Positions 9,770 through 19,673 of a stretch of DNA of 50,740 nt are shown here, in pieces. A model generated the notes under the pieces. The model was not told the DNA's origin. It saw only the letters and a program-made list of their open reading frames with translations, and searched no databases. The position numbers and the translations under genes are program-made. The stretch is from Flavobacteriaceae bacterium (GTDB taxonomy: Bacteria; Bacteroidota; Bacteroidia; Flavobacteriales; Flavobacteriaceae). Within the stretch, counting starts at the first letter, position 1, and every line of letters begins with the position of its first letter. Location of the stretch: the NCBI GenBank assembly GCA_947373225.1, contig CANBWX010000007.1, forward strand, positions 1-50,740. The letters are read 5' to 3'.

Positions 9770-10195
9770 ATGTTACAGCCTAAAAGAACAAAATACCGTA
9801 AGGTACAAAAGGGTAAAATGAAAGGAAACTCTCAAAGAGGGCATGAACTTTCTAATGGAATGTTTGGTATTAAATCTGTACATGAAGATGGAATGTTCTT
9901 AACCTCTCGTCAAATTGAAGCTGCGCGTATTGCTGCAACTCGTTTTATGAAAAGAGAAGGACAATTATGGATCAAAATATTTCCAGACAAACCTATCACA
10001 AAGAAACCTCTTGAGGTACGTATGGGTAAAGGTAAAGGTGCAGTCGAGTATTGGGCTGCCGTTGTTAGACCCGGAAGAATAATGTTTGAAGTTGGAGGAG
10101 TACCTTTATCAGTTGCAAAAGAGGCGTTACGTCTTGCAGCTCAAAAGCTTCCATGTAAAACTAAATTCATCGTTGCTAGAGATTTCGAAGCATAA
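9770..10195 (+). CDS. rplP: 50S ribosomal protein L16
   Basis: L16 contacts A-site tRNA and completes 50S assembly. The 141-residue product starts [15 protein letters not shown] and contains [19 protein letters not shown], including the Arg that is hydroxylated in E. coli. It lies between rpsC and rpmC. Confidence 0.98.
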   Translation: MLQPKRTKYRKVQKGKMKGNSQRGHELSNGMFGIKSVHEDGMFLTSRQIEAARIAATRFMKREGQLWIKIFPDKPITKKPLEVRMGKGKGAVEYWAAVVRPGRIMFEVGGVPLSVAKEALRLAAQKLPCKTKFIVARDFEA

Positions 10196-10208
10196 TTAAT
10201 TATATATT

Positions 10209-10400
10209 ATGAAACAATCAGAAATAAAAGATCTTTCTGCAGCTGCGTTGCAAGAAAAACTTAACCAAACTAAGAAAGCGTATGCTGACTTAAAAATGGC
10301 TCACGCTATATCTCCAATTGAGAACCCACTTCAAATTAGAAGTGTAAGAAGAACAGTTGCGAGATTGGCCACAGAACTTACTAAAAGAGAGTTACAATAA
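10209..10400 (+). CDS. rpmC: 50S ribosomal protein L29
   Basis: L29 is a small two-helix protein near the tunnel exit beside L23. The 63-residue product begins MKQSEIKDLSAAALQEKL and has the conserved PLQIRSVRRTVARLATEL helix. It sits in the standard rplP-rpmC-rpsQ order. Confidence 0.96.
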   Translation: MKQSEIKDLSAAALQEKLNQTKKAYADLKMAHAISPIENPLQIRSVRRTVARLATELTKRELQ

Positions 10401-10416
10401 CTGTATCTGCTGAAAG

Positions 10417-10677
10417 ATGGAAGAAAAAAGAAATTTAAGAAAAGAAAGAGTTGGTGTTGTAACTTCAGACAAAATGGATAAATCTATTGTTGTTGCCGAA
10501 GTTAGAAAAGTAAAACACCCACTATATGGTAAGTTCGTGTTGAAAACTAAAAAGTATCACGCACACGACGAAAAGAACGACTGTAACGTTGGAGATACGG
10601 TAAGGATTAGCGAAACGCGTCCTTTAAGTAAAACAAAATGTTGGAGGTTAGTTGAAATCATTGAAAGAGCTAAATAA
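10417..10677 (+). CDS. rpsQ: 30S ribosomal protein S17
   Basis: S17 is an OB-fold primary binder of 16S rRNA. The 86-residue product has [35 protein letters not shown] and [19 protein letters not shown], all typical. It is 2 bases upstream of rplN. Confidence 0.97.
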   Translation: MEEKRNLRKERVGVVTSDKMDKSIVVAEVRKVKHPLYGKFVLKTKKYHAHDEKNDCNVGDTVRISETRPLSKTKCWRLVEIIERAK

Positions 10678-10679
10678 TT

Positions 10680-11048
10680 ATGGTACAACAAGAATCAAGA
10701 CTAAAAGTAGCAGATAATACGGGAGCAAAAGAAGTTTTAACTATCCGTGTTTTAGGAGGTACCAAAAGAAGGTATGCCTCTGTTGGTGACAAGATTGTAG
10801 TTTCTATAAAAGATACTGCTCCTAACGGAAGCGTTAAAAAAGGATCAGTTTCAACTGCAGTTGTTGTACGTACCAAAAAAGAAGTGAGAAGAGCCGACGG
10901 TTCATACATTAGATTTGACGATAACGCTTGCGTATTGTTGAATGCTGCTGGTGAAATGAGAGGAACTCGTGTTTTTGGTCCAGTAGCAAGAGAACTTCGT
11001 GAAAAACAATTCATGAAAATTGTATCATTAGCACCAGAAGTGCTTTAA
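10680..11048 (+). CDS. rplN: 50S ribosomal protein L14
   Basis: L14 lies at the subunit interface and contacts the 30S subunit. The 122-residue product begins [19 protein letters not shown] and has [15 protein letters not shown] and [15 protein letters not shown]. Length is the family standard. Confidence 0.98.
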   Translation: MVQQESRLKVADNTGAKEVLTIRVLGGTKRRYASVGDKIVVSIKDTAPNGSVKKGSVSTAVVVRTKKEVRRADGSYIRFDDNACVLLNAAGEMRGTRVFGPVARELREKQFMKIVSLAPEVL

Positions 11049-11058
11049 TTATTTTAAG

Positions 11059-11373
11059 ATGATAAAGCTAAAAATAAAATCAGGTGACATCGTAAGAGTG
11101 ATTGCTGGAGACCATAAAGGTGAGGAAGGTAAAGTTCTACGTGTATACCGCGAGAAAAATAAAGCAATTGTTGAAGGTGTAAACATGGTTTCAAAACATA
11201 CGAAACCAAGTGCAAAAAGCCCTCAAGGTGGTATTGTAAAAAAAGAAGCTTCTATACAAATTTCTAACATATCTCTTATTGATCCTAAAACTAAGGAAAC
11301 AACTAGAGTTGGAATTAGAGTTGAAGGAGATAAGAAAGTAAGATTTTCAAAAAAATCTAATCAAGTACTATAG
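11059..11373 (+). CDS. rplX: 50S ribosomal protein L24
   Basis: L24 initiates 50S assembly. The 104-residue product contains a KOW motif, [19 protein letters not shown], followed by [14 protein letters not shown]. It ends 2 bases before rplE. Confidence 0.97.
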   Translation: MIKLKIKSGDIVRVIAGDHKGEEGKVLRVYREKNKAIVEGVNMVSKHTKPSAKSPQGGIVKKEASIQISNISLIDPKTKETTRVGIRVEGDKKVRFSKKSNQVL

Positions 11374-11375
11374 TA

Positions 11376-11927
11376 ATGGCATATATACCTAGACTAAAAG
11401 AAGAGTATAAGAACAGAGTAATCTCTGCTCTTAAAGAAGAATTCGGATACACAAACGTAATGCAAGTTCCAAAATTGGAAAAAATCGTTTTAAGTAAAGG
11501 AGTTGGTGCAGCTGTATCTGACAAAAAACTAATTGACTATGCAGTTGATGAGTTGACAAAGATCACTGGACAGAAAGCAGTATCTACAATTTCAAAGAAA
11601 GACGTTGCGTCATTCAAATTGAGAAAAGGGATGCCTATTGGAGCAAAAGTTACTTTGCGTGGAGAAAGAATGTACGAATTTTTAGATAGATTGGTTACTT
11701 CATCTTTGCCACGTGTTAGAGATTTCAGTGGTATTAAAGCTACTGGTTTTGACGGAAGAGGAAACTATAATCTTGGTGTTTTGGAGCAAATCATTTTCCC
11801 AGAAATTGATATTGACAAAGTAAACAAAATATCAGGTATGGACATTACTTTTGTTACTTCTGCTAAAACAGATAAAGAAGCAAAGTCATTATTGGCTGAA
11901 TTAGGTTTACCTTTTAAAAAGAATTAA
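11376..11927 (+). CDS. rplE: 50S ribosomal protein L5
   Basis: L5 carries 5S rRNA in the central protuberance. The 183-residue product has [15 protein letters not shown], the central [20 protein letters not shown] and [19 protein letters not shown] regions; all are conserved family segments. Confidence 0.98.
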   Translation: MAYIPRLKEEYKNRVISALKEEFGYTNVMQVPKLEKIVLSKGVGAAVSDKKLIDYAVDELTKITGQKAVSTISKKDVASFKLRKGMPIGAKVTLRGERMYEFLDRLVTSSLPRVRDFSGIKATGFDGRGNYNLGVLEQIIFPEIDIDKVNKISGMDITFVTSAKTDKEAKSLLAELGLPFKKN

Positions 11928-11930
11928 GAC

Positions 11931-12200
11931 ATGGCTAAAGAATCAATGAAAGCCCGTGAGGTTAAGAGAGAAAAAACGGTAGCAAAGTATGCTGAAAAAA
12001 GAAAAGCTTTGAAAGAAGCTGGAGATTCAGTAGGTTTACAAAAATTACCTAAAAATGCTTCTCCAGTTCGTTTACACAATCGTTGTAAATTAACAGGAAG
12101 ACCAAGAGGTTATATTCGTCAATTTGGTATTTCACGTGTAACATTCCGTGAGATGGCAAATAATGGATTAATTCCAGGTGTTAAAAAAGCATCTTGGTAA
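11931..12200 (+). CDS. rpsN: 30S ribosomal protein S14, zinc-free type
   Basis: S14 is a 30S head protein. The 89-residue product is the longer form and keeps only one Cys ([17 protein letters not shown]), so it lacks the two CxxC pairs of the short zinc-binding form. It ends [11 protein letters not shown] as expected. A promoter for the next gene overlaps its last codons. Confidence 0.97.
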   Translation: MAKESMKAREVKREKTVAKYAEKRKALKEAGDSVGLQKLPKNASPVRLHNRCKLTGRPRGYIRQFGISRVTFREMANNGLIPGVKKASW

Positions 12201-12224
12201 TCTCATAAAAAGATTGTATTTTTG
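12194..12224 (+). promoter_or_regulatory. Internal promoter before rpsH
   Basis: TTG at 12194-12196, a 20-base spacer and TATTTTTG at 12217-12224 match the Bacteroidetes consensus. It lies over the end of rpsN and would drive the second half of the spc cluster with a leader of about 75 bases. Confidence 0.75.
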
Positions 12225-12247
12225 CAATCCAAAAAATAATTTTAATT

Positions 12248-12289
12248 GGTTAAAGGTTCAATAGAATAGTTTTATTGAAAACCATAACC
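12248..12289 (+). promoter_or_regulatory. Structured leader hairpin before rpsH
   Basis: An interrupted 14-bp stem: GGTTA (12248-12252) with TAACC (12285-12289), GGTT (12255-12258) with AACC (12280-12283), and CAATA (12259-12263) with TATTG (12273-12277), around a 9-base loop. No T-run follows, so it is not a terminator. Its place in the leader between the internal promoter and the S8 gene suggests a regulatory RNA element, by analogy with S8 control of the E. coli spc operon; that role is inferred. Confidence 0.55.
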
Positions 12290-12303
12290 GCAAATTTATA
12301 CAC

Positions 12304-12702
12304 ATGTATACAGATCCTATTGCAGATTATTTGACGAGAGTTAGAAACGCTGTGGCTGCAAACCACAAAGTTGTCGAAATTCCAGCTTCTAATCTAAAAA
12401 AAGAAATAACTAAGATCTTATTTGATCAAGGATATATCTTAAGTTACAAATTTGAAGACAACGCTGTTCAGGGTTCAATCAAAATCGCTTTGAAGTATGA
12501 TAAAGATACTAAAGAGTCTGTAATTAAAGATATCCAAAGAATTAGTAAACCAGGTTTACGTAAGTATTCAGGTTCTTCAACTATCCCAAGAATCCTTAAC
12601 GGATTAGGAATTGCAATTGTTTCAACTTCTAAAGGTCTTATGACTGGAAAAAAAGCAAAACAATTGAATGTAGGTGGTGAAGTAATTTGTTACGTATACT
12701 AA
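12304..12702 (+). CDS. rpsH: 30S ribosomal protein S8
   Basis: S8 binds the central domain of 16S rRNA. The 132-residue product begins [17 protein letters not shown] and contains the [20 protein letters not shown] segment and the GGEVICYVY end, which are family signatures. It is preceded by its own promoter and a hairpin leader, breaking the otherwise tight spacing of the block. Confidence 0.98.
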   Translation: MYTDPIADYLTRVRNAVAANHKVVEIPASNLKKEITKILFDQGYILSYKFEDNAVQGSIKIALKYDKDTKESVIKDIQRISKPGLRKYSGSSTIPRILNGLGIAIVSTSKGLMTGKKAKQLNVGGEVICYVY

Positions 12703-12720
12703 TTAAAAGACTTATAAGAG

Positions 12721-13263
12721 ATGTCAAGAATAGGTAAAAATCCCGTTGTAATCCCTGCCGGAGTGACTGTTGAAGTTGCAAATGGTATTATTACAGTAAA
12801 AGGAAAAAATGGTCAACTAACACAGGAGTTTTCGGACGTAACTGTTACTGTTGAAGGAGATCTAGTTCAAGTGGACAGATCGTCTGATCACAAAGACCAA
12901 AGAGCAAAACACGGTTTGTACAGATCTTTAATCAATAACATGATTATAGGTGTAACTGAAGGTTTTACAAAATCATTGGAATTAGTTGGAGTAGGTTATA
13001 GAGCTTCGAATGTAGGTCAAAAACTAGATTTAGCTCTTGGATATTCACACAATATTGTTTTAGAAATAGCTCCAGAAGTTGTTTTGGAAACTATATCTGA
13101 AAAAGGTAAAAACCCAATTGTGAAATTAACATCATTAGACAAACAACTTTTAGGTCAGGTTGCTGCGAAAATCAGAGGTTTCCGCAAGCCAGAGCCGTAC
13201 AAAGGAAAAGGTGTTAAATTTGTGGGTGAAGTATTAAGAAGAAAAGCAGGTAAATCAGCGTAA
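12721..13263 (+). CDS. rplF: 50S ribosomal protein L6
   Basis: L6 lies near the factor-binding site of the 50S subunit. The 180-residue product starts [19 protein letters not shown] and ends with the conserved [19 protein letters not shown] region. Normal length, 18 bases after rpsH. Confidence 0.98.
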   Translation: MSRIGKNPVVIPAGVTVEVANGIITVKGKNGQLTQEFSDVTVTVEGDLVQVDRSSDHKDQRAKHGLYRSLINNMIIGVTEGFTKSLELVGVGYRASNVGQKLDLALGYSHNIVLEIAPEVVLETISEKGKNPIVKLTSLDKQLLGQVAAKIRGFRKPEPYKGKGVKFVGEVLRRKAGKSA

Positions 13264-13274
13264 AAAATAACATT

Positions 13275-13625
13275 ATGTCATTAACAAAACCTGAAAGAAG
13301 ACAGAGAATTAGATTCAGAATTAGAAAAACAATTAGTGGTACTGCTACTAATCCAAGACTATCTGTTTTTAGAAGTAACAAAGAAATTTATGCTCAACTT
13401 ATTGATGACGTAAACGGAGTTACTTTATTAGCTGCTTCTTCAAGAGAAAAAGAAATAGGAAAAGGTACTAACGTAGAAGTTGCAACAGCAGTTGGAAAAC
13501 TAGTTGCAGAAAAAGCGTTAAAAGCTGGGATTGAAGTAGTCACTTTTGATAGAGGTGGTTATTTATATCACGGTCGTATTAAATCATTAGCGGAAGGCGC
13601 GAGAGCGGCTGGACTTAAATTCTAA
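13275..13625 (+). CDS. rplR: 50S ribosomal protein L18
   Basis: L18 binds 5S rRNA with L5. The 116-residue product contains [38 protein letters not shown] and the closing [20 protein letters not shown], all conserved. Confidence 0.98.
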   Translation: MSLTKPERRQRIRFRIRKTISGTATNPRLSVFRSNKEIYAQLIDDVNGVTLLAASSREKEIGKGTNVEVATAVGKLVAEKALKAGIEVVTFDRGGYLYHGRIKSLAEGARAAGLKF

Positions 13626-13631
13626 TATAGT

Positions 13632-14159
13632 ATGTCTAATAGTAAATACAAGAATGTAGAGCTAGTAAAACCAAGTGGTCTTGAATTAAAAGATCGTTTG
13701 GTAAGTGTGAATCGTGTTACTAAGGTTACAAAAGGGGGTAGAGCTTTCGGTTTTTCTGCTATTGTAGTTGTAGGTGATGAGAATGGTGTAGTTGGTCACG
13801 GATTAGGAAAATCTAAAGACGTTTCTGAAGCAATTGCGAAAGCAGTAGAAGATGCAAAGAAAAATCTTGTAAAAATTCCTTTGAATGGTCAATCTGTTCC
13901 TCACGAACAAAAAGGTAAATTTGGTGGAGCACGTGTGTTCTTAATTCCTGCCTCTCATGGTACAGGAGTTATTGCAGGTGGAGCTGTTCGTTCAGTACTT
14001 GAGTCAGTTGGTATACATGATGTATTATCAAAATCTCAAGGATCATCAAATCCTCACAACGTGGTAAAAGCAACTTTTGATGCTTTATTACAAATGAGAA
14101 GTGCTCATACTGTTGCAAAACAAAGAGGCGTTTCTTTAGAAAAAGTTTTTAAAGGTTAA
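13632..14159 (+). CDS. rpsE: 30S ribosomal protein S5
   Basis: S5 contributes to decoding accuracy and the mRNA entry site. The 175-residue product has the dsRNA-binding-like N-domain ([20 protein letters not shown]) and the [20 protein letters not shown]-domain. It is followed closely by rpmD, the usual spc order. Confidence 0.98.
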   Translation: MSNSKYKNVELVKPSGLELKDRLVSVNRVTKVTKGGRAFGFSAIVVVGDENGVVGHGLGKSKDVSEAIAKAVEDAKKNLVKIPLNGQSVPHEQKGKFGGARVFLIPASHGTGVIAGGAVRSVLESVGIHDVLSKSQGSSNPHNVVKATFDALLQMRSAHTVAKQRGVSLEKVFKG

Positions 14160-14171
14160 TTCAAGGAAATT

Positions 14172-14354
14172 ATGGCTAAATTATTAGTAAAACAAGTTAG
14201 AAGCAAAATCAATTGTCCTCTTACTCAAAAAAGAGGTTTGGAAGCTTTAGGTCTACGTAAAATGGGTCAAGTTGTAGAACATGATTCAAATCCAACTATC
14301 CTTGGAATGATAAACAAAGTTAAACACTTAGTTTCTGTCGAGGAAGCTAAATAA
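14172..14354 (+). CDS. rpmD: 50S ribosomal protein L30
   Basis: L30 is a small 50S protein absent from some bacteria. The 60-residue product shows [38 protein letters not shown] and a terminal VKHLVSVEE; position between rpsE and rplO supports the call. Confidence 0.97.
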   Translation: MAKLLVKQVRSKINCPLTQKRGLEALGLRKMGQVVEHDSNPTILGMINKVKHLVSVEEAK

Positions 14355-14365
14355 CAAATACTGTT

Positions 14366-14818
14366 ATGAATTTAAGTAACTTACAACCTGCTGAAGGGTC
14401 AACACATAATCAAAATAAAAGATTAGGTAGAGGAGAAGGTTCTGGTAAAGGTGGTACTGCATCACGTGGTCACAAAGGAGCAAAATCTCGTTCTGGATAT
14501 TCTAAAAAGATTGGTTTTGAAGGTGGTCAAATGCCACTTCAAAGACGTGTACCTAAGTTTGGTTTCACAAACATCAATCGTAAAGAATACGAAGGTGTAA
14601 ATCTTGATACACTTCAATTATTAGTTGATAATGGTATTGTAACTGATGCAGTTGATATGACTGTTTATGTTGCTAACCGTTTGGCTACTAAAAATGAAAT
14701 CGTTAAGATTTTAGGAAGAGGAGAATTGAAAGCAAAATTAAAAGTAACCGCTCACAAATTTACTGCTACTGCAAAAGCTGCTATTGAAGCTGCTGGTGGA
14801 GAAGTTGTAACAATATAA
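14366..14818 (+). CDS. rplO: 50S ribosomal protein L15
   Basis: L15 is a late 50S assembly protein. The 150-residue product has the Gly/Lys-rich N-terminus (RLGRGEGSGKGGTASRGHKG) and the FEGGQMPLQRRVPKFGF segment. It precedes secY by 11 bases. Confidence 0.98.
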   Translation: MNLSNLQPAEGSTHNQNKRLGRGEGSGKGGTASRGHKGAKSRSGYSKKIGFEGGQMPLQRRVPKFGFTNINRKEYEGVNLDTLQLLVDNGIVTDAVDMTVYVANRLATKNEIVKILGRGELKAKLKVTAHKFTATAKAAIEAAGGEVVTI

Positions 14819-14829
14819 TTTTTCATAGT

Positions 14830-16176
14830 ATGAAGAAATTTATTGAATCAATAAGTAATGTTTGGAAAATTGAAGAACTAAAAAATAGAATCCTAATTAC
14901 ATTTGGGATTCTAATAGTTTATCGTTTCGGAGCACATGTTACACTTCCTGGAATTGATGCTACACAATTAAACAGTCTAGCAGGACAAACCAAAAACGGT
15001 CTTGGGTCTATCCTTGATATGTTTACTGGAGGTGCTTTTTCTAAAGCTTCAGTTTTTGCCTTAGGCATTATGCCTTATATTTCTGCTTCAATTGTTGTTC
15101 AGTTAATGGGAATTGCGATTCCATATTTGCAAAAACTTCAAAGTGATGGAGAAAGCGGAACAAAAAAAATCAATCAAATAACCCGTTGGTTAACAATTGG
15201 TATTACATTGGTTCAAGGACCTGGATACATTTATAATCTATACAGAACATTACCTAGTAGTGCTTTCTTGTTAGGATTTAATTCATTCGAATTCTTATTT
15301 TCTTCAGTAGTAATCTTGGTTACAGGTACAATATTTGCCATGTGGTTAGGAGAAAAAATTACAGATAAAGGAATCGGAAACGGAATATCGCTATTAATAA
15401 TGGTTGGTATTTTGGCTAGATTACCACAAGCTTTTATCCAAGAGTTTGCTGCTAGAGTAACTAATAATAATGGAGGGCCAATGTTATTGGTTGTCGAAAT
15501 TATTATTTGGTTATTAATTATCATTTCTTGTGTATTGCTAGTGATGGCAATTAGAAAAATACCGGTACAGTATGCACGTCGTACAACTTCTGGTGATTTC
15601 GAAAAAGATATGATGGGTGGTAACAGACAATGGATTCCATTAAAGCTTAATGCAGCTGGTGTAATGCCTATCATCTTTGCTCAGGCAATCATGTTCATTC
15701 CTGCAGCTGTAGCCGGTTTGTCTAAATCGGATGCTTCTCAATCTATCGTTGGCGCTTTTAGTAATATGTTCGGATTTTGGTATAACTTAGTTTTTGCAAC
15801 ACTTATTGTTGTGTTTACTTTCTTTTATACTGCAATTACGATTCCTACAAACAAAATGTCCGATGATTTGAAAAGAAGTGGTGGCTTTATTCCAGGGGTT
15901 AAACCAGGATTAGATACATCTGATTTTCTTGACAAAGTGATGTCTTTAATCACGTTCCCAGGATCTTTATTTCTTGCTTTTATAGCTGTGTTCCCAGCAA
16001 TTATAGTAAGTCTTATGGATGTTCAACAATCTTGGGCAATGTTTTTTGGAGGTACATCATTGATAATTATGGTTGGTGTTGCAATAGACACTATACAACA
16101 AATTAATTCATACTTGTTGAATAAACATTATGACGGTTTGATGAAGAGTGGTAAAAATAGAAAAGCAGTAGCTTAA
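14830..16176 (+). CDS. secY: Protein translocase subunit SecY
   Basis: SecY forms the inner-membrane channel through which unfolded proteins are exported or inserted. The 448-residue product is strongly hydrophobic with about ten membrane segments; the N-terminal region has [20 protein letters not shown] and [19 protein letters not shown], and a cytosolic loop carries IPVQYARR. A second large loop holds the [13 protein letters not shown] region. It sits at its conserved place after rplO. Confidence 0.98.
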   Translation: MKKFIESISNVWKIEELKNRILITFGILIVYRFGAHVTLPGIDATQLNSLAGQTKNGLGSILDMFTGGAFSKASVFALGIMPYISASIVVQLMGIAIPYLQKLQSDGESGTKKINQITRWLTIGITLVQGPGYIYNLYRTLPSSAFLLGFNSFEFLFSSVVILVTGTIFAMWLGEKITDKGIGNGISLLIMVGILARLPQAFIQEFAARVTNNNGGPMLLVVEIIIWLLIIISCVLLVMAIRKIPVQYARRTTSGDFEKDMMGGNRQWIPLKLNAAGVMPIIFAQAIMFIPAAVAGLSKSDASQSIVGAFSNMFGFWYNLVFATLIVVFTFFYTAITIPTNKMSDDLKRSGGFIPGVKPGLDTSDFLDKVMSLITFPGSLFLAFIAVFPAIIVSLMDVQQSWAMFFGGTSLIIMVGVAIDTIQQINSYLLNKHYDGLMKSGKNRKAVA

Positions 16177-16180
16177 TCTT

Positions 16181-16396
16181 ATGGCAAAACAATCAGCAAT
16201 AGAACAAGACGGATCAATAATTGAAGCATTGTCAAATGCAATGTTCCGTGTTGAGTTAGAAAATGGACATATTGTAATTGCTCATATATCTGGAAAAATG
16301 CGTATGCATTACATCAAATTATTACCTGGTGATAAAGTGAAACTAGAAATGAGTCCTTATGATTTGTCAAAAGCAAGAATTACTTATAGATATTAA
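16181..16396 (+). CDS. infA: Translation initiation factor IF-1
   Basis: IF-1 is an OB-fold protein that occupies the 30S A site during initiation. The 71-residue product has [20 protein letters not shown] and [20 protein letters not shown] and ends with the conserved [10 protein letters not shown]. It starts 4 bases after secY. Confidence 0.98.
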   Translation: MAKQSAIEQDGSIIEALSNAMFRVELENGHIVIAHISGKMRMHYIKLLPGDKVKLEMSPYDLSKARITYRY

Positions 16397-16407
16397 AGAT
16401 ATTCACA

Positions 16408-16524
16408 ATGAAAGTAAGAGCATCAGTTAAAAAAAGAAGTGCCGAGTGCAAAATTGTACGAAGAAAAGGCAGATTATACGTAATCAACAAAAAGAATCCT
16501 AGATTTAAACAAAGACAAGGATAA
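16408..16524 (+). CDS. rpmJ: 50S ribosomal protein L36, zinc-ligand-free type
   Basis: A 38-codon gene between infA and rpsM encodes [17 protein letters not shown], a middle [13 protein letters not shown] and the closing PRFKQRQG, the L36 pattern. Compared with the zinc-binding form (ligands Cys11, Cys14, Cys27 and His33 in E. coli), this protein has Ser11, Cys14, Asn27 and Phe33, so it should not hold zinc. L36 completes the 50S subunit near the factor-binding site. The stop lies 2 bases before the rpsM start. Confidence 0.95.
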   Translation: MKVRASVKKRSAECKIVRRKGRLYVINKKNPRFKQRQG

Positions 16525-16526
16525 TT

Positions 16527-16901
16527 ATGGCAAGAATAGCAGGGGTAGACATCCCGAAAAACAAAAGAGGAGTTATCGCTTTAACCTATATCTTCGGAAT
16601 TGGTAGAAGTAGAGCAATTGAGATTTTAGAAAAAGCTCAAGTTAGCCAAGATACAAAAGTTCAAGAGTGGAATGATGATGAGATCGGAGCAATTCGTGAA
16701 GCTGTATCATTTTTTAAAATTGAAGGTGAACTACGTTCAGAAGTTTCTTTAAACATTAAACGTTTAATGGATATTGGATGTTATAGAGGAATTCGTCATA
16801 GATCTGGTCTTCCATTAAGAGGACAAAGAACTAAGAACAACTCTAGAACAAGAAAAGGAAAAAGAAAAACTGTTGCCAACAAGAAAAAAGCAACTAAATA
16901 A
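16527..16901 (+). CDS. rpsM: 30S ribosomal protein S13
   Basis: S13 makes bridges to the 50S subunit and touches P-site tRNA. The 124-residue product starts [20 protein letters not shown] and has [19 protein letters not shown] followed by a basic tail. It opens the alpha cluster. Confidence 0.98.
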   Translation: MARIAGVDIPKNKRGVIALTYIFGIGRSRAIEILEKAQVSQDTKVQEWNDDEIGAIREAVSFFKIEGELRSEVSLNIKRLMDIGCYRGIRHRSGLPLRGQRTKNNSRTRKGKRKTVANKKKATK

Positions 16902-16909
16902 TAAGTAAT

Positions 16910-17293
16910 ATGGCTAAAGCAACTGCAAAAAAACGTAAAGTTATCGTTGAATCAACGGGAGAAGCTCATATTTCTGCTACCTTCAATAACATCATCATTT
17001 CTTTGACAAACAAAAAAGGTGAAGTTATTTCTTGGTCTTCAGCTGGTAAAATGGGTTTCAGAGGTTCTAAAAAGAACACTCCGTATGCAGCCCAAATGGC
17101 AGCAGAAGATTGTAGTAAAGTAGCGTTAGAAGCTGGACTTAAAAAAGTAAAAGTGTATGTAAAAGGACCAGGAAACGGACGTGAGTCTGCAATTCGTTCT
17201 TTGCATAACGGTGGAATTGAAGTAACAGAAATTATTGACGTTACACCAATGCCTCACAATGGATGTCGTCCTCCTAAAAGACGTAGAGTTTAA
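16910..17293 (+). CDS. rpsK: 30S ribosomal protein S11
   Basis: S11 shapes the 30S platform at the E site. The 127-residue product contains [34 protein letters not shown] and the closing [18 protein letters not shown], all canonical. Confidence 0.98.
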   Translation: MAKATAKKRKVIVESTGEAHISATFNNIIISLTNKKGEVISWSSAGKMGFRGSKKNTPYAAQMAAEDCSKVALEAGLKKVKVYVKGPGNGRESAIRSLHNGGIEVTEIIDVTPMPHNGCRPPKRRRV

Positions 17294-17320
17294 TACTCAA
17301 ATTTAATTATAGTATAAACT

Positions 17321-17372
17321 AGATAGAATAACGATTATCGAAGGATAAGACCTGAATTCATAATCTCTATCT
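17321..17372 (+). promoter_or_regulatory. Candidate structured leader before rpsD
   Basis: Within the 92-base rpsK-rpsD gap, AGATAGA (17321-17327) pairs with TCTATCT (17366-17372), enclosing a small hairpin TTATC-GAAG-GATAA (17335-17348). S4 regulates its own synthesis through mRNA structures in other bacteria; a similar role here is inference. No promoter consensus was found in the gap. Confidence 0.4.
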
Positions 17373-17385
17373 TAAACAATTTAAA

Positions 17386-17991
17386 ATGGCAAGATATACT
17401 GGTCCAAGTACAAGAATCGCTCGTAAATTCGGAGAAGCAATCTTCGGAGACGATAAAGCTTTCGAAAAAAGAAATTACCCTCCTGGACAACACGGGATGG
17501 CTAAAAAAAGAGGAAAAAAATCTGAATATGCTGTTCAATTGATGGAAAAGCAAAAAGCTAAATATTCTTACGGAATTTTAGAAAAACAATTCAGAAACTT
17601 ATTCGAAAAAGCATCAGCTACTAAAGGTGTTACTGGTGAAGTTTTATTACAGTTATGTGAAGCAAGATTAGACAATGTAGTTTATAGAATGGGTATTGCT
17701 CCTTCTAGAAGAGGTGCTCGTCAAATCGTTTCTCACAGACACGTAACCGTTAACGGTGAAAATGTAAATATTCCTTCTTACCACCTTAAACCTGGTGATA
17801 AAGTTGCAGTTCGTGAAAAATCTAAATCAATAGAGGCTATCGAACGTTCTTTGTCTAATTCAAGTCATGTTTATGAATGGATTACCTGGAATAATGATCT
17901 TAAAGAAGGTACTTTTGTTTCTGTACCAGCTAGGCTTCAAATCCCGGAAAACATTAAAGAACAATTAATCGTAGAGTTGTACAACAAATAA
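17386..17991 (+). CDS. rpsD: 30S ribosomal protein S4, zinc-free type
   Basis: S4 starts 30S assembly at the 5' domain of 16S rRNA. The 201-residue product has [36 protein letters not shown] and the S4 RNA-binding fold with [20 protein letters not shown]. The N-terminal region carries no cysteine cluster, so it is the zinc-free form. Confidence 0.98.
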   Translation: MARYTGPSTRIARKFGEAIFGDDKAFEKRNYPPGQHGMAKKRGKKSEYAVQLMEKQKAKYSYGILEKQFRNLFEKASATKGVTGEVLLQLCEARLDNVVYRMGIAPSRRGARQIVSHRHVTVNGENVNIPSYHLKPGDKVAVREKSKSIEAIERSLSNSSHVYEWITWNNDLKEGTFVSVPARLQIPENIKEQLIVELYNK

Positions 17992-18012
17992 TAATTGACT
18001 TAGTCGAAATTT

Positions 18013-19005
18013 ATGGCAATATTTAATTTTCAGAAACCCGATAAAGTTATCATGATCGATTCAACCGATTTTGAAGGTAAATTTGAATTTAGACCTTTAG
18101 AACCTGGTTACGGATTGACAGTTGGTAACGCACTTAGAAGAGTTTTGCTTTCAGCATTAGAAGGTTATGCAATTACATCTGTTCGAATCGAAGGTGTAGA
18201 TCATGAGTTTTCTACTATCTCAGGAGTTGTTGAAGATGTTACCGAGATTATTCTTAATCTAAAACAAGTACGTTTCAAACGTCAAATTGAAGATATAGAT
18301 AATGAAGCAGTTACTATTTCTGTTACTGGTAAAGATCAATTAACAGCTGGTGATTTTCAAAAATTTATTACAGGTTTCAGTGTTCTAAATCCAGAACTTG
18401 TTATTTGTAATTTAGACCCAAAAATCAAACTACATTTTGATTTAACTATCGAAAAAGGGAGAGGATATGTTCCTGCTGAAGAGAACAAAAAACAAAATGC
18501 TGCAATTGGAACTATATTTACTGACTCTATTTTTACTCCAGTAAAAAATGTTAAGTATGCTATAGAAAACTTCCGTGTAGAGCAAAAAACAGATTATGAA
18601 AAATTAGTTTTTGAAATAAAAACTGACGGATCAATCAATCCAAAAGATGCGCTTACTGAAGCTGCCAAAGTTTTAATTCACCATTTCATGTTGTTTTCTG
18701 ACGAAAGAATTACTCTTGAGGCTGACGAAATCGCACAAACAGAATCGTATGACGAAGAGTCATTGCATATGAGACAATTGCTTAAAACTAAGCTTGTTGA
18801 TATGGATCTTTCTGTGAGAGCATTAAATTGTTTAAAAGCGGCAGAAGTTGATACACTTGGCGATTTAGTATCATTCAATAAAAATGACCTAATGAAATTC
18901 CGTAATTTCGGTAAAAAATCTTTAACTGAACTAGATGAACTAGTTGCAATTAAAAATTTGAACTTCGGTATGGATTTAGCAAAATACAAATTAGATAAAG
19001 AATAA
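18013..19005 (+). CDS. rpoA: DNA-directed RNA polymerase subunit alpha
   Basis: The alpha subunit dimerises to scaffold RNA polymerase and its C-domain contacts regulators and upstream DNA. The 330-residue product shows [20 protein letters not shown] in the N-domain and, in the C-domain, [20 protein letters not shown] and [16 protein letters not shown] helix-hairpin-helix segments. It lies between rpsD and rplQ as in most bacteria. Confidence 0.98.
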   Translation: MAIFNFQKPDKVIMIDSTDFEGKFEFRPLEPGYGLTVGNALRRVLLSALEGYAITSVRIEGVDHEFSTISGVVEDVTEIILNLKQVRFKRQIEDIDNEAVTISVTGKDQLTAGDFQKFITGFSVLNPELVICNLDPKIKLHFDLTIEKGRGYVPAEENKKQNAAIGTIFTDSIFTPVKNVKYAIENFRVEQKTDYEKLVFEIKTDGSINPKDALTEAAKVLIHHFMLFSDERITLEADEIAQTESYDEESLHMRQLLKTKLVDMDLSVRALNCLKAAEVDTLGDLVSFNKNDLMKFRNFGKKSLTELDELVAIKNLNFGMDLAKYKLDKE

Positions 19006-19038
19006 TCTAAGCCTTCAAGGGTTTAAATTTACATAGCA

Positions 19039-19527
19039 ATGAGACACGGAAAAAAATTCAATCACTTAGGCAGACAGACTGCGCATAGAAGTTCTATGTT
19101 AGCTAATATGGCTTGTTCTCTTATCGAGCACAAACGTATTAATACTACTGTTGCAAAAGCAAAAGCGCTTAAACAATTTGTTGAGCCATTAATAACAAAA
19201 TCAAAAGCGGATACAACTCACAATCGTCGTATCGTTTTTGCTTACTTACGTAGCAAATATGCCGTAACTGACTTGTTCAGAGACGTAGCTGCTAAAGTAG
19301 GAGATCGCCCAGGTGGATACACTCGTATCATTAAAGTTGGAAATCGTTTAGGAGATAATGCTGATATGGCAATGATCGAACTAGTAGATTTCAATGAACT
19401 TTACAATGGTGGTAAAAAAGAAGTTAAAAAAGCAAAAAGCCGTCGTGGTGGAAAAGCTAAAAAAGCAGATGAAGTTACTGAAGCTCCAGTTGCTGAAGCT
19501 GAAACTTCAACAGACGCTGCTGAATAA
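19039..19527 (+). CDS. rplQ: 50S ribosomal protein L17
   Basis: L17 sits near the tunnel exit. The 162-residue product begins [20 protein letters not shown] and has the [16 protein letters not shown] end of the core; about 35 extra residues follow as a Lys-rich then Ala/Glu/Thr-rich tail, longer than the E. coli protein. It ends the translation block, with a terminator right after. Confidence 0.97.
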   Translation: MRHGKKFNHLGRQTAHRSSMLANMACSLIEHKRINTTVAKAKALKQFVEPLITKSKADTTHNRRIVFAYLRSKYAVTDLFRDVAAKVGDRPGGYTRIIKVGNRLGDNADMAMIELVDFNELYNGGKKEVKKAKSRRGGKAKKADEVTEAPVAEAETSTDAAE

Positions 19528-19556
19528 TTATGAAAATAATATTTCAATAAAAATTG

Positions 19557-19590
19557 AGGATAAACTTTTATTAGTTTGTCCTTTTTTTTT
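19557..19590 (+). terminator. Intrinsic terminator after rplQ
   Basis: Stem AGGATAAACT (19557-19566) with AGTTTGTCCT (19573-19582), one wobble pair, loop TTTATT, followed by T's to 19590. It closes the translation block. Confidence 0.85.
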
Positions 19591-19624
19591 GTCCAAAATA
19601 ACTTTGCAAAACTTTGTAAAAAAC

Positions 19625-19656
19625 TTTGCGCCCTTAGTGTTAAAGAATTAAATTTG
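19625..19656 (+). promoter_or_regulatory. Promoter for carA
   Basis: TTTG at 19625-19628, a 20-base spacer and TAAATTTG at 19649-19656 match the Bacteroidetes consensus, leaving a short leader before the ATG at 19674. The upstream part overlaps a loose repeat of AACTTTG units (three copies at about 19599-19628). Confidence 0.8.
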
Positions 19657-19673
19657 CACAACAATTAATAAAA

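Noticed and set aside
15231..15674. 147-codon minus-strand frame inside secY
   Set aside because: It is antisense to a conserved, essential gene; its composition follows the complementary strand.
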